Below are positions 43,544-54,310 of a stretch of 64,000 nucleotides of DNA, piece by piece. The notes below the pieces were generated by a model that did not search any database, was not told where the DNA came from, and saw only the letters and a list, made by a program, of their open reading frames with translations. Position numbers and translations under genes: made by a program. This stretch comes from Sphaerospermopsis kisseleviana NIES-73 (lineage in GTDB: Bacteria > Cyanobacteriota > Cyanobacteriia > Cyanobacteriales > Nostocaceae), in assembly GCF_002368075.1 (NCBI RefSeq), contig NZ_AP018314.1:16552-80551 (forward strand), written 5' to 3'. Within the stretch, counting starts at the first letter, position 1. Every line of letters begins with the position of its first letter.

Positions 43544-45355
43544 TTATCTATCACCTTTTTTATACTTTCCTGGATACTTGCGGGCAAAATAATCCTCCAT
43601 GATTTCCAGAATCATGGGTGCGGCCACACTACCACCACCACCACCAGAATGTTCACCAAAAGCCACAACCAAGATTTCTGGTTTATCAGCAGGTGCATAA
43701 GCACCAAACCAAGCATGATTTTGTTTGATGCCACGACGATTCCAAGCTTCTGCTGTACCGCTTTTACCAGCTACTGGGGGAATATTTGGTTGATTCAAAA
43801 CTTTACCCGTACCCTCAGATACCACTTTTCGCAATCCCTCACGGAGAACTTTAATAGTTACTGGTTTCATATTTAAAGATGAACGCCATTTTTTAGCATC
43901 CCCATCATCTTTCAGTAAATGTGGTTGCACTCGATAACCACCATTAGCCGGTACAGCAAACATTACAGCCACTTGTAGAGGCGTGCTTAATAAAGCACCT
44001 TGGCCAATGGTCATATTAATAGTATCGCCTATAGTCCAAGGCATTTTCCAGGCTTTGCGCTTCCAGTTATCATCAGGAACTAAACCTCTAGATTCTTCTG
44101 TAACAAAATCAAAACCAGTTTTTTCACCAAAGCCATATTTACGAGTCCATTCAATCAAAGTCGGACCACCGATACCTTTACCAATTTGATAAAAGAAAGT
44201 ATCACTACTCCATTGCATTGCGCCTACAAAACCTAATGGACCAAATCCCGCATGATTCCATTCACCAAATCTTGTGCCACCGATAACCAAATAAGGATAG
44301 GTTGGTAGAATCACATTAGGAGAAAATTTACCTGATTCTATAGCTGCTGTGTTAGTGACAATTTTAAAGGTACTAGCCGGGGGAAAAGCACTTAAAACCC
44401 GATTAACTAGAGGATATCCTTCACCTTGCACACTTTCCCAATCTTTTTGAGAGAGTTTTTGTTTAGAAAAAATATTCGGGTCAAAGGTTGGATGGGATAC
44501 CATCGCTAAAACTTCACCATTGTTAGGGTTAAGTGCTACGATTGCCCCATTACGTCTACCTAAAGCTTTTTCCGCTGCTTTTTGGATATCTAAATCTATA
44601 GATAAGTGTAAATCATTACCCGCTTTTGCCTGTTTTTCTCCCAACACTCGCAACGGTCTACCAGCACCATCTACTTCTACTTGCTGGCCTCCCCATTCTC
44701 CCCGGAGTGTTTTTTCATAGGCTTTTTCTACCCCCATCTGTCCAATGACATCACCGAGACGATAGCCTTCTGATTTGCGTTTTTTTAGCTGTTCTGCTGT
44801 GAGTTCGCGGGTATAGCCGAGTATATGGGCTAATTGTCTACCATCTGGATAATAACGTACAGCTTCTGTATTGATTTCGACATTTGGTAATTCGTTTTCA
44901 TATTCCTTTAAGGCTGTGACTTGGGCTTCATTTAACTCACGAGCAATGCGAATCAGAGAAGAAGAATTAGCTCCAGCTTTTTCTAGTTTCTGTTCCATTT
45001 CCTCTTGCGGAATATCGAGGATTTGGGATAGACGCGGACCGACAACTGACCACGATGGCTTAGTATGTGTCATTGGCCACAGGTGAACAGAGTGAGGATA
45101 ACGAGTAGTAGCTAACAGTTTGCCATTACGGTCAAAAATGTTGCCTCTTTCCGGTTGTTTGGGAATCATGCGAATCCGGTTAGACTCTGCCCTTTGCCGG
45201 AGTTTTGGACCTTCAATGATTTGTAAATAAGCTAAACGAGCGCCTATCCCCGATATCATCAGCAAAGTGAATAGTATTAAAAATAGTGACTGGGAACCAC
45301 GCCCAACTGTGCGGGTATTTTTTTGATAACTCAGTAGTGGTGGTAATATAGCCAT
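43544..45355 (-). CDS. mrdA: Penicillin-binding protein 2 (class B PBP, elongation transpeptidase)
   Basis: The 603-residue protein has a short cytoplasmic N-terminus, one membrane segment (SLFLILFTLLMISGIGARLA), the PBP dimerisation region (RGNIFDRNGKLLATTRYPHS), and the transpeptidase domain. Its active-site motifs are FPPASTFKIV (SxxK), WSSDTF (SxD/N position) and AGKSGTAEAW (KSGT). This is the PBP2 of rod-type elongation (MrdA/PbpA). The partner rodA is not adjacent. The stop lies at the edge of a heptamer array. Confidence 0.9.
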   Translation of the reverse strand: MAILPPLLSYQKNTRTVGRGSQSLFLILFTLLMISGIGARLAYLQIIEGPKLRQRAESNRIRMIPKQPERGNIFDRNGKLLATTRYPHSVHLWPMTHTKPSWSVVGPRLSQILDIPQEEMEQKLEKAGANSSSLIRIARELNEAQVTALKEYENELPNVEINTEAVRYYPDGRQLAHILGYTRELTAEQLKKRKSEGYRLGDVIGQMGVEKAYEKTLRGEWGGQQVEVDGAGRPLRVLGEKQAKAGNDLHLSIDLDIQKAAEKALGRRNGAIVALNPNNGEVLAMVSHPTFDPNIFSKQKLSQKDWESVQGEGYPLVNRVLSAFPPASTFKIVTNTAAIESGKFSPNVILPTYPYLVIGGTRFGEWNHAGFGPLGFVGAMQWSSDTFFYQIGKGIGGPTLIEWTRKYGFGEKTGFDFVTEESRGLVPDDNWKRKAWKMPWTIGDTINMTIGQGALLSTPLQVAVMFAVPANGGYRVQPHLLKDDGDAKKWRSSLNMKPVTIKVLREGLRKVVSEGTGKVLNQPNIPPVAGKSGTAEAWNRRGIKQNHAWFGAYAPADKPEILVVAFGEHSGGGGGSVAAPMILEIMEDYFARKYPGKYKKGDR

Positions 45356-45585
45356 AAGATTAATAAAGAAGTATGAAATTTATATTATCTGTAAACAATG
45401 CTTTTAGTCGCTATCCGGCATCGAGTTCAAAACAATGGCAAGTATTGGGTTTATATTTTTAATAAGTATATTTTTAATAAGTATATTTTTAATAAGTATA
45501 TTTTTAACAAGGGTGTTGTTGCCAGATACAATAAACAAAAGTCTGATTTGTAGTCTATTTCATAGCCTACATAGCTAACCAGGTT

Positions 45586-45977
45586 TCACAATAAAATCGT
45601 CGAAAGGCACGGAAGCCGCTTGGCTATCTTACAGTGGAAGAAGTTCCAACGGCGAATAAATTCGCCGTGATGGTATAATCAAGGGGCGAGTAAGAATAAC
45701 CATCTGCACGAAGAAGTATTTTGATCAGGAGAAACCCCTGATTTATCTCGTCTCGGCTTTGACCGTAGCCTGGGTAAACAAGCAAAGGCAAGATACAGAG
45801 TGTATACCGCCAAAATTCGATGGACTCAGAAAGCCAAAAAAAAATATAAAAGTAAGCGCAATTGCAACACTTATCCGTAAGTAGTTGTTTTGAGCGTGTA
45901 GGGGAATAATTGACTATTCCTTTTAAGCAAGTCTTAGTCTTAAAAAATCTGCGTGTCTTCAGACCGCAGAGTGTCAA
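45586..45977 (+). ncRNA. Dispersed structured element, copy 2 (HEARO/omega-RNA-like candidate)
   Basis: This 392-bp copy is homologous to 18313-18700 in the same orientation. The stems are conserved: AGCC/GGCT, CGGCGAA/TTCGCCG (loop TAAA here, TTTA in copy 1), CAACACTTA/TAAGTAGTTG (45865-45886), GGAATA/TATTCC (45903-45920) and TCTGCG/CGCAGA at the end. It stops at GTGTCAA, 26 bases before the probable potA start. The upstream gap (45356-45585) contains a short direct repeat of TATTTTTAATAAG (45456-45510) and no gene. Confidence 0.6.
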
Positions 45978-46003
45978 AAAATCAAGGCGTTCTACTGAAG
46001 ACT

Positions 46004-47146
46004 ATGGCTCAAACTGTGATGCAAACTCAGAGGGGTGTAACTAATTTTCAGCCACTGGATGTTGAACTGCGGAACGTCTTCAAGTTTTTCAACCAAGAAC
46101 CAGCAGTACATGGTGTGGACTTAGATGTGAGACAGGGAGAGTTCTTTAGTATTTTAGGACCCTCTGGTTGTGGTAAGACAACCATCTTACGGTTAATTGC
46201 TGGCTTTGAAAGAGTGGACGCAGGCAAGTTATTGATTCAAGGCAAGTCCATGACTCATGTACCTCCTTACCAAAGACCTGTGAATACTGTATTTCAAAGC
46301 TATGCTCTGTTTAATCACTTGAATGTGTGGGAAAACATTGCTTTTGGACTGCGGTTAAAAAAATTATCTCCATCAGAAATTAATAGCAGAGTCACGGAAG
46401 CTTTAAAGCTGGTGAAAATGGAAGGTTTGCGATCGCGCTTTCCTTCTCAGCTTTCTGGTGGTCAACAACAACGAGTTGCTTTAGCTAGAGCTTTGGTTAA
46501 CCGTCCCGCTGTCTTACTCTTAGATGAACCCCTGGGAGCTTTAGATTTAAAACTGCGGAAGGAAATGCAGGTTGAGTTATGCAACATCCATAAAGAGTTA
46601 GGATTAACTTTTATTATGGTAACTCACGATCAGGAGGAAGCACTCAGTTTATCTGATCGGATCGCGGTGATGAATCAGGGCAAAATTGAACAAGTTGGTA
46701 CTCCTCGCGCCATTTACGAACGTCCCGAAACAGCTTTTGTTGCAGATTTTATTGGTGATACCAATTTATTTAGCGGCGAAATTACTGCCATTGATGCCGA
46801 GTATGTTAAAGTTTTGACTAAAACCGGATTTTCTATTGTTGCTGCTCGTACAAAAGATACACCCTGGGAATTATTACAGGCGGTAGTTTTAAGTGTGCGT
46901 CCTGAAAAAATTCAGATTTCTCTTTATCATCCCAATCTACCCACAAATTGCTTTGAAGGTCGGTTAGTTAATATCATGTATTTGGGTACTCATGTTAATT
47001 ATGTCGTGGAATTAGCTAATGGCATCAATGTTAATGTTTTACAACCTAATACCTTTGGTAGTTTACCAGACCGGAATACACCTATTTACATTTGGTGGGC
47101 AGAAACTGACTGTTTAGCTATTAGTCAAACATCAAAGGTGAATTAA
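46004..47146 (+). CDS. potA: Polyamine-type ABC transporter ATP-binding protein (PotA-like)
   Basis: The start is placed at ATG 46004: a GTG at 45953 in the same frame lies inside the mobile structured element, so the longer form is unlikely. The ~380-residue ATPase has Walker [11 protein letters not shown]-loop FQSYALF, signature [15 protein letters not shown], Walker [13 protein letters not shown] and switch His in VTHDQEEAL. The C-terminal TOBE-like domain ([12 protein letters not shown]) is typical of PotA/CysA/MalK-group ATPases. It is followed 9 bases later by the binding-protein gene, supporting a spermidine/putrescine importer. Confidence 0.88.
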   Translation: MAQTVMQTQRGVTNFQPLDVELRNVFKFFNQEPAVHGVDLDVRQGEFFSILGPSGCGKTTILRLIAGFERVDAGKLLIQGKSMTHVPPYQRPVNTVFQSYALFNHLNVWENIAFGLRLKKLSPSEINSRVTEALKLVKMEGLRSRFPSQLSGGQQQRVALARALVNRPAVLLLDEPLGALDLKLRKEMQVELCNIHKELGLTFIMVTHDQEEALSLSDRIAVMNQGKIEQVGTPRAIYERPETAFVADFIGDTNLFSGEITAIDAEYVKVLTKTGFSIVAARTKDTPWELLQAVVLSVRPEKIQISLYHPNLPTNCFEGRLVNIMYLGTHVNYVVELANGINVNVLQPNTFGSLPDRNTPIYIWWAETDCLAISQTSKVN

Positions 47147-47155
47147 GAGTAAACC

Positions 47156-48259
47156 ATGATGATGACAATAACCAGGAGAAGGGAATTTATTAAAACAATG
47201 GCGTTGCTTTCTAGCTTGTCTTTAAGTAGTTGTGGCTGGAGATTAGCTAATGTCAGCGCCAATAATTATACTGGTTCAGTTTCTGGGAAAAGTGATGAAT
47301 TGTATTTATATACATGGAGTCAATATACGGATCAAGAATTACTATCTACTTTCACTACCCAAACCGGCATCAAGGTTTTGGCAGATGTGTTTGATTCTAA
47401 CGATGTGATGCTGGCTAAACTCCAAGCTGGAGGAGGTGCTAGTTATAGCGTTATCTATCCATCTGATTATATGGTACAGAAGATGGTAGAAAAAAATTTG
47501 TTAGCAGAAATTAATCACGCACTTTTAATAGGGTTAGAAAATTTATTTCCTCAATTTCAGAATCCTACTTATGACCCTAATAACCGTTATAGTTTACCTT
47601 TTAATTGGGGAACAACGGGATTTATCTATAACTCGGAAAAGCTGAAAACTCCCCCTGAAGATTGGGAATATCTTTGGCAAAATCAAGAGCAACTTTATAA
47701 ACGGATGACTTTACTAAATGATGTGCGGGAGGTGATGGGAGCAACATTAAAAATGCTCGGTTATTCTTATAATTCGCAAAATGCCACAGAAATTAAAGCA
47801 GCTTATGAAAAATTGCGGTCATTAAAACCAGCGATCGCCGCTTTTGATACTGATGCTTGGCAAAACCAAATATTGGCAGGAGATTTATTATTAGCTATGT
47901 GTTATTCTGCCGATGGCGTGAAGATATCCAAGGAAAATCCTAAACTTAAATATGTAATTCCTCGCAGTGGTTCTTCTCTCTGGACAGATACTATTGTTAT
48001 TCCCAAAACAGCGCCTAATATTCCTGGTACTTATAGTTGGATTAACTTCCTTCTGCAACCTGATGTAGCTGCCGAAATCAGCAAAAGATTGAAAATTGCT
48101 ACTCCTAATCGCGCAGGTTTTGAACAATTACCACAAGAAATTCAAAATAATACTAGCTTATTTCCTCCAGAATCAATTTTAAATAAATGTGAACGCCTCA
48201 CTCCTGTAGGTGATTTTGAAGCAGTTTATGAGCGATATTGGACTCAATTACTAGCTTAA
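47156..48259 (+). CDS. potD: Polyamine-type ABC transporter substrate-binding lipoprotein (PotD-like)
   Basis: The 367-residue binding protein has a signal region with a twin-Arg pattern (TRRREFIKTMALLSSLSLSS) and a lipobox-like SLSSC, so it may be a Tat-exported lipoprotein. The mature part has LYLYTWSQYTDQELLSTF, TGIKVLADVFDSNDVMLAKL, YDPNNRYSLPFNWGTTGFIY and MCYSADGVKISKENPKLKYV, all matching PotD/PotF proteins. It collects polyamines in the periplasm for the PotA/PotB transporter. The order potA-potD-potB is seen here. Confidence 0.88.
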   Translation: MMMTITRRREFIKTMALLSSLSLSSCGWRLANVSANNYTGSVSGKSDELYLYTWSQYTDQELLSTFTTQTGIKVLADVFDSNDVMLAKLQAGGGASYSVIYPSDYMVQKMVEKNLLAEINHALLIGLENLFPQFQNPTYDPNNRYSLPFNWGTTGFIYNSEKLKTPPEDWEYLWQNQEQLYKRMTLLNDVREVMGATLKMLGYSYNSQNATEIKAAYEKLRSLKPAIAAFDTDAWQNQILAGDLLLAMCYSADGVKISKENPKLKYVIPRSGSSLWTDTIVIPKTAPNIPGTYSWINFLLQPDVAAEISKRLKIATPNRAGFEQLPQEIQNNTSLFPPESILNKCERLTPVGDFEAVYERYWTQLLA

Positions 48260-48270
48260 ATACAGCATAT

Positions 48271-48496
<226 letters not shown>

Positions 48497-48510
48497 ATTG
48501 GTATCAGGCT

Positions 48511-49428
48511 GTGTCTATTCAACTTCCTAAATCTCCCGTAGCATCCCCTAGCAATATTGCTAAAAAACCACCACAATTATATCGTCATTTTGTCCAATGG
48601 TTGCCTCCTTTATCCTTACTTGCACCATCAGGGATTTGGTTATTACTGTTGTTATTGCTGCCAACCTTGATAATTTTGCAATTGAGTTTAGTTAAGGATA
48701 TCAGACCAGGTGATCTTGTCAATCCTAATGGATTGGATAACTATCTTCGTATTTTAGAACCGCTGTATTTACGAGTTATCTTCAATTCCCTGTTTTTGGC
48801 AATTAATACGACAATTATTTGTTTAATTGTGGGTTTTCCAGTAGCTTATTGGATTGCCCAAATGTCACCAAAACGGTGGCGAACTTTATTATTATTAGGC
48901 TTTGTTTTGCCTTTATGGACTTCTTCTTTACTACGTTCTTATGCTTGGATTACTATTCTCCGTCCTACTGGATTATTAAATAGTTTACTTACCAGTATAG
49001 GTTTACCAGCTTTGGAATTGTTGAACCGAACTCCAGCAGTTTTAATTGGCATGAGTTACAGTTTATTACCCTATATGGTTTTAGTATTGTATGCTTCTTT
49101 AGAAAAATTAGATCGACGTTTATTAGAAGCTGCTGCTGATTTGGGTGCAAACCCAGTACAAACTTTTTTGAAAGTGACAGTACCCCAAGTTTTTCCCGGT
49201 ATTGCTGCTGGTTCTTTGTTGGTATTTATTACAGCATTGGGAGATTTTATTGATCCAGAATTATTGGGTGGTGCTTCCAGTATGACTGCTGCAAGGTTGG
49301 TTTATAATCAGTTTCTCGGTGCTACTCAAAATTGGGGTTTTGGTTCAGCTTTGAGTATGACTTTGATTTTGGTGGTGAGTATTGCCTTAGCGGTAGCTTA
49401 CCATTCGCGCAGCGTGCCGAAGGCATAG
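48511..49428 (+). CDS. potB: Polyamine-type ABC transporter permease (PotB-like), C-terminus formed by a repeat
   Basis: The 305-residue permease uses a GTG start and has six membrane segments. The EAA motif appears as LLEAAADLGANPVQTFLKVT with VPQVFPGI, and LVGFPVAYWIAQMSPKRWRT and LLRSYAWITILRPTGLLNSL are typical of PotB. The last residues (HSRSVPKA) come from a dispersed repeat (TTCGCGCAGCGTGCCGAAGG), so the natural C-terminal tail was replaced just after the last membrane segment. No PotC gene follows, which is odd because such importers normally need two permeases. Confidence 0.86.
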   Translation: MSIQLPKSPVASPSNIAKKPPQLYRHFVQWLPPLSLLAPSGIWLLLLLLLPTLIILQLSLVKDIRPGDLVNPNGLDNYLRILEPLYLRVIFNSLFLAINTTIICLIVGFPVAYWIAQMSPKRWRTLLLLGFVLPLWTSSLLRSYAWITILRPTGLLNSLLTSIGLPALELLNRTPAVLIGMSYSLLPYMVLVLYASLEKLDRRLLEAAADLGANPVQTFLKVTVPQVFPGIAAGSLLVFITALGDFIDPELLGGASSMTAARLVYNQFLGATQNWGFGSALSMTLILVVSIALAVAYHSRSVPKA

Positions 49429-49460
49429 TTATCGCCCTGGTGATTAAATTTGGTATTTAG

Positions 49461-49672
49461 GGCTTGCTGAATAAACTCAAAACCTTGATAAATCAAGGGT
49501 TTCAGGTGGAAAATCAGGAAATCAGTGCAGGATTTTTCAGGGGTATACTCCTAAAAGCGTGCATTTTCCGGGTGAAATTTCAAAGAATTGGTTACTAACA
49601 GATCACCCAAACTCTTGCCTATTCCCTATTCCCTATTCCCTGCCTTAACGAAGAGACTTGTTCAGCAAACCC
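49461..49672. mobile_element. MITE copy B with 7-bp target duplication
   Basis: The 212-bp element starts GGCTTGCTGAATAA and ends TTGTTCAGCAAACC (its complement begins GGTTTGCTGAACAA). It is flanked by a perfect 7-bp duplication TATTTAG (49454-49460, 49673-49679). It is related to copy A at 24928-25138. No coding capacity. Confidence 0.88.
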
Positions 49673-49720
49673 TATTTAGTTTCAATCACAAAAATATAGT
49701 CAAACATAGTCAATTACCAA

Positions 49721-50509
49721 TTACCCATTACCCAAAGTCATTACACATAAAAACAAAGCCTCAGTCCATTCAACCACAGCACCGTAAGTATCTCCAGTGT
49801 GTCCACCCAGCTTATAGTTAAACCAACAAGGGACTAAAAGAGCGATCGCACTACCCGCCAACACCATAAATACAGATAACAATAGATTTTGGGAATTAAC
49901 AACCCAAACTAAAATACTCAAACCCAACAATAAAAACCAACTCGGTAAAATATCTGCATAAGAACGAATTGCCTGTTTATGAAATGCACCTTTACCAGTA
50001 GGTTTCAGATAGGGATATCGCAAAATCGCTACTTGTTGTCCCCAACGTCCCCAACCACAGGCCGCCATTAAGATTAAATAACGGTTTTCCGAAATATCCA
50101 TTAAAGCTGCGGTTTTCAACAACAAAATAGCGATCGCTACCATTGCCCCAAAAGCACCAGTAGCACTATCAGCCATTACCTGTAACCTCTTTTCAGGATC
50201 ACCTACTGCTAAACCATCAGCAGTATCCATTGCACCATCTAAATGTAAACCACCCGTAATTGCGATCCAGGTAACAACCACCAAAGCAGTCCGAGTTAAT
50301 ACGGGGATATGTAAGTAATTAAAAATGAAATCTAATAAACCTAACATTCCCCCGATCATCAAACCCACAACCGGAGCAAAAACAGCAACATTGCTAAAAT
50401 CCAAGCCTGGGATATAGGGTAAGGGAATAGAAGTGTAAAATATAATAGATGCTATTACTTGTAATAATTTATCTTGACAAACTTGCCATAGTTGAAGAAT
50501 ATATACCAT
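49721..50509 (-). CDS. cobS: Adenosylcobinamide-GDP ribazoletransferase (cobalamin synthase)
   Basis: The 262-residue membrane protein of the CobS family has FYTSIPLP near the N-terminus, the metal-binding [18 protein letters not shown] core with [40 protein letters not shown] and, at the end, [20 protein letters not shown] with WTEALFL. It joins adenosylcobinamide-GDP to alpha-ribazole(-phosphate) at the inner membrane in B12 assembly. No other cobalamin genes or cobalamin riboswitch are adjacent. Confidence 0.93.
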   Translation of the reverse strand: MVYILQLWQVCQDKLLQVIASIIFYTSIPLPYIPGLDFSNVAVFAPVVGLMIGGMLGLLDFIFNYLHIPVLTRTALVVVTWIAITGGLHLDGAMDTADGLAVGDPEKRLQVMADSATGAFGAMVAIAILLLKTAALMDISENRYLILMAACGWGRWGQQVAILRYPYLKPTGKGAFHKQAIRSYADILPSWFLLLGLSILVWVVNSQNLLLSVFMVLAGSAIALLVPCWFNYKLGGHTGDTYGAVVEWTEALFLCVMTLGNG

Positions 50510-50697
50510 AGCGAAAACTCAACTTCAGAGGAGAATAGAAACTGACTGTAAAAAGTTAGAGGAAATTGAGTAGTTTCCATAGACGATCGCTATGTAAAGT
50601 TGATATTTTGGAAATATAGGGTTTTGTCCAGTGAAAAAGCTAGGCATTGACTTTTCATCTGTGTTGTCACTCACCTTCCCTCAATCGCTAATACTCT

Positions 50698-52454
<1,757 letters not shown>

Positions 52455-52631
52455 CAGGAGGCAGGGGAGCAGAGGAGGCAGGGGAAGCAGGGGAAGCAGG
52501 GGAAGATTAATAACCCAATCACCAATCACCAATCACCAATTCCCAATTCCTAATTCCCAATTCCCAAACCATGTTAATATACTCCTCAAATATGAAAGCT
52601 GTGTTGGATTATTAGGTGGATAGAAAAAAAC

Positions 52632-52769
52632 ATGGAAGCAGCACTTTTATTAGCAAAACTGCCCGAAGCGTACCAAATTTTTGATCCTTTGGTAGATGTA
52701 CTCCCAGTTATTCCTGTATTCTTCCTGTTGCTTGCTTTTGTTTGGCAAGCTGCTGTTGGTTTCAGGTAA
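52632..52769 (+). CDS. psbK: Photosystem II reaction center protein PsbK
   Basis: A 45-residue protein: [20 protein letters not shown] followed by [20 protein letters not shown] and AVGFR. The second half is the highly conserved PsbK membrane helix; the first eight residues are the cleaved leader (mature start KLPEAY). It sits at the CP43 side of photosystem II. It is preceded by GGTGG as a weak ribosome binding site and a TAATATACT AT-rich box near 52573. Confidence 0.97.
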
Positions 52770-52861
52770 ATTAATCTGGTTTCAATTTTTTGGACAGGGA
52801 TTATACACCTGTCCTATTTTTTCAAGATTTATTTTTAATAAAATTTGTATTTTTTAATGTT

Positions 52862-52891
52862 TTGCAATAAATTCACCCAATTAAGTAAAAT
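52862..52891 (+). promoter_or_regulatory. Candidate sigma-70-type promoter of ferredoxin-like gene
   Basis: TTGCAA (52862-52867) and TAAAAT (52886-52891) are separated by 18 bases, giving a predicted transcript start about 53 bases before the ferredoxin-like ATG at 52951. AGGAAA precedes that ATG. This is from consensus only. Confidence 0.4.
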
Positions 52892-52950
52892 ACTGTAGCA
52901 ACCACTAACTAAAAATTAACAAAAATTTACCACTCACACAGGAAACAACT

Positions 52951-53247
52951 ATGGGAAATATTAAGTTTGTCAACGAGAATAAAGAAGTAATTGCGGCTGA
53001 TGGTGCAAACCTGCGGCTCAAAGCAATGGAAAATGGGATTGATATTTATAAATTTTGGGGAAAAATGACCAATTGCGGTGGTTATGGACAATGTGCCACC
53101 TGTATTGTGGAAGTAGTAGAAGGGCTGGAAAACCTCTCACCCCGTACTGATGTAGAAAAGCGGAAATTTAAGAACAAACCAGATAACTATCGTCTTGCGT
53201 GCCAAACCCTAGTTAACGGACCTGTTAGCGTAGTTACTAAACCTTAA
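52951..53247 (+). CDS. 2Fe-2S ferredoxin-like protein (C-x5-C-x2-C type)
   Basis: The 98-residue protein has a beta-grasp ferredoxin pattern with cluster cysteines in [19 protein letters not shown] and RLACQTLV. The spacing C-x5-C-x2-C...C differs from the C-x4-C-x2-C of plant-type PetF and resembles adrenodoxin/bacterial-type ferredoxins, so it is not the main photosynthetic ferredoxin. It is soluble. It sits between psbK and psbM. Possible partners are unknown; a stress- or assembly-linked role is only inference. Confidence 0.88.
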   Translation: MGNIKFVNENKEVIAADGANLRLKAMENGIDIYKFWGKMTNCGGYGQCATCIVEVVEGLENLSPRTDVEKRKFKNKPDNYRLACQTLVNGPVSVVTKP

Positions 53248-53329
53248 CGAAGGCAGCAGGCAGGAGGCAGGAGGCAGGAAGAGGCCTATTGTACGGGGGG
53301 TGAATGTGATATATTAGTCTTGAGTTCAA

Positions 53330-53600
53330 GAAGCGTAGATCCTTTGAAAGTGGTGAAAGTCCTGATCTGAGAGTGCGGAGAGTTAGAATTAACCTAACCA
53401 TAGCTCCTGTGTGGCAGGAAATCCTATAAATTAGACGAAATAAAACATTTTCAAGAGTAGCTAATCAAATCAGAACTGAAAAAAGGTAAAATTAGTTCGG
53501 AAATCTATCTCAGATTAGAAACCGAATAGTGCGGCTTGTAGTTAGCCCTGTAAGGTGTAAGACCTTACCAAGCTAGAAATATTGGACTATATTTTTAGTA
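53330..53600 (+). ncRNA. Unexplained structured segment, possible RNA (group II intron-like scrap?)
   Basis: The gap between the ferredoxin-like gene and psbM has no ORF but looks structured. A GGTGAAAGTCC string (53352-53362), reminiscent of group II intron 5' domains, is followed by GAGAGTGCGGAGAG. At the 3' side GTAAGGT/ACCTTAC form a 7-bp hairpin with a GTAAG loop, enclosed by GCTTG/CAAGC. No intron ORF, clear domain V or splice context was found. A remnant or a small RNA are equally possible. Confidence 0.3.
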
Positions 53601-53660
53601 ACTATGATGCTATTCTAAAATTGTTGACTGAAAATCAATTTAGAGAGAGGCTATCTTGCC

Positions 53661-53774
53661 ATGCAAGTTAATGACCTGGGCTTTGTAGCAAGCATCTTAT
53701 TTGTGCTTGTTCCTGCCGTATTTTTAATAATTCTTTACATCCAAACTGCCAGCCGCGAAGGTGGTAAAAACTAA
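53661..53774 (+). CDS. psbM: Photosystem II reaction center protein PsbM
   Basis: A 37-residue protein: [20 protein letters not shown] followed by [17 protein letters not shown], the PsbM single-helix sequence. PsbM lies at the photosystem II dimer interface. GAGAGAGG precedes the ATG. The gene is too short for many gene callers. Confidence 0.97.
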   Translation: MQVNDLGFVASILFVLVPAVFLIILYIQTASREGGKN

Positions 53775-53780
53775 CAGTTT

Positions 53781-53823
53781 GGTAATTGGTAATTGGTAAT
53801 TGGTAATTGGTAATTGGTAATTG
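53781..53823. repeat. GGTAATT heptamer array
   Basis: Six copies of GGTAATT start seven bases after the psbM stop. Confidence 0.92.
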
Positions 53824-53825
53824 AG

Positions 53826-53905
53826 ATAGTCCTAAGCTGACTATTTTATAGATAAAACTGTACTTATGTTGACAAGCATTGACATAAGTGAGTTAAGAAA
53901 ATCAC
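53826..53905. promoter_or_regulatory. AT-rich element A, related to 55563-55648
   Basis: TCCTAAGCTGAC, then TTGACAAGCATTGACATAAG and TGAGTTAA, then CACCCA. The same order of words recurs at 55563-55648 on the other side of the usp gene. The function is unknown; repeated TTGACA words suggest protein binding sites or promoters. Confidence 0.35.
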
Positions 53906-54005
53906 CCACTTGATATATAATCCTACGATATCAAGTATTGAATTAAGACTATTGCCAACGCGAAAACCAAGCAATGATAGCCGTAGTCTTTCTTGTAAAT
54001 CTTAA

Positions 54006-54095
54006 CTTGAGAAATATCGCGTCTGGCTAAGGCGTGCAAGTCTACTGAGGGATAACTGCTCCCATGCTCCCGTTGAAGTAGAAAGTAAAGTCTAG
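54006..54095 (+). pseudogene. Possible transposase (TnpB-like) C-terminal scrap
   Basis: A short frame ends RASLLRDNCSHAPVEVESKV and stop, followed by CTAG/CTAG hairpin sequence. The SHAPVEVES-type tail resembles the ends of some cyanobacterial TnpB ORFs and their right-end hairpins, but too little is left for certainty. Confidence 0.25.
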
Positions 54096-54189
54096 CTTTG
54101 TCTAGGTTTTACATAGCAGAAAGAAAGCAAAAGGCAAGAGAAAAAAGAATTGAAGAATAAAGAATTAATTTTTCTTCCCCTGCTTCCCC

Positions 54190-54305
54190 AGTCACCAGTC
54201 ACCAGTCACCAGTCACCAGTCACCAGTAACCAGTCACCAGTCACCAGTCACCAGTCACCAGTCACCAGTTACCAGTCACCAGTCACCAGTCACCAGTCAC
54301 CAGTC
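54190..54305. repeat. CAGTCAC heptamer array
   Basis: About 16 copies of CAGTCAC (with two AACCAGT/TTACCAG variants) end five bases before the stop codon of the usp gene. The + frame through it is only repeat translation. Confidence 0.93.
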
Positions 54306-54310
54306 CCTAT

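Noticed and set aside
45624-45977. Minus-strand ORF (and similar frames at 18288-18700)
   Set aside because: Antisense to the structured element; the frames are not preserved between the two copies, whereas stems are.
45953-46003. GTG start for potA inside the mobile element
   Set aside because: The first 17 codons are element sequence; the ATG at 46004 gives a normal PotA N-terminus.
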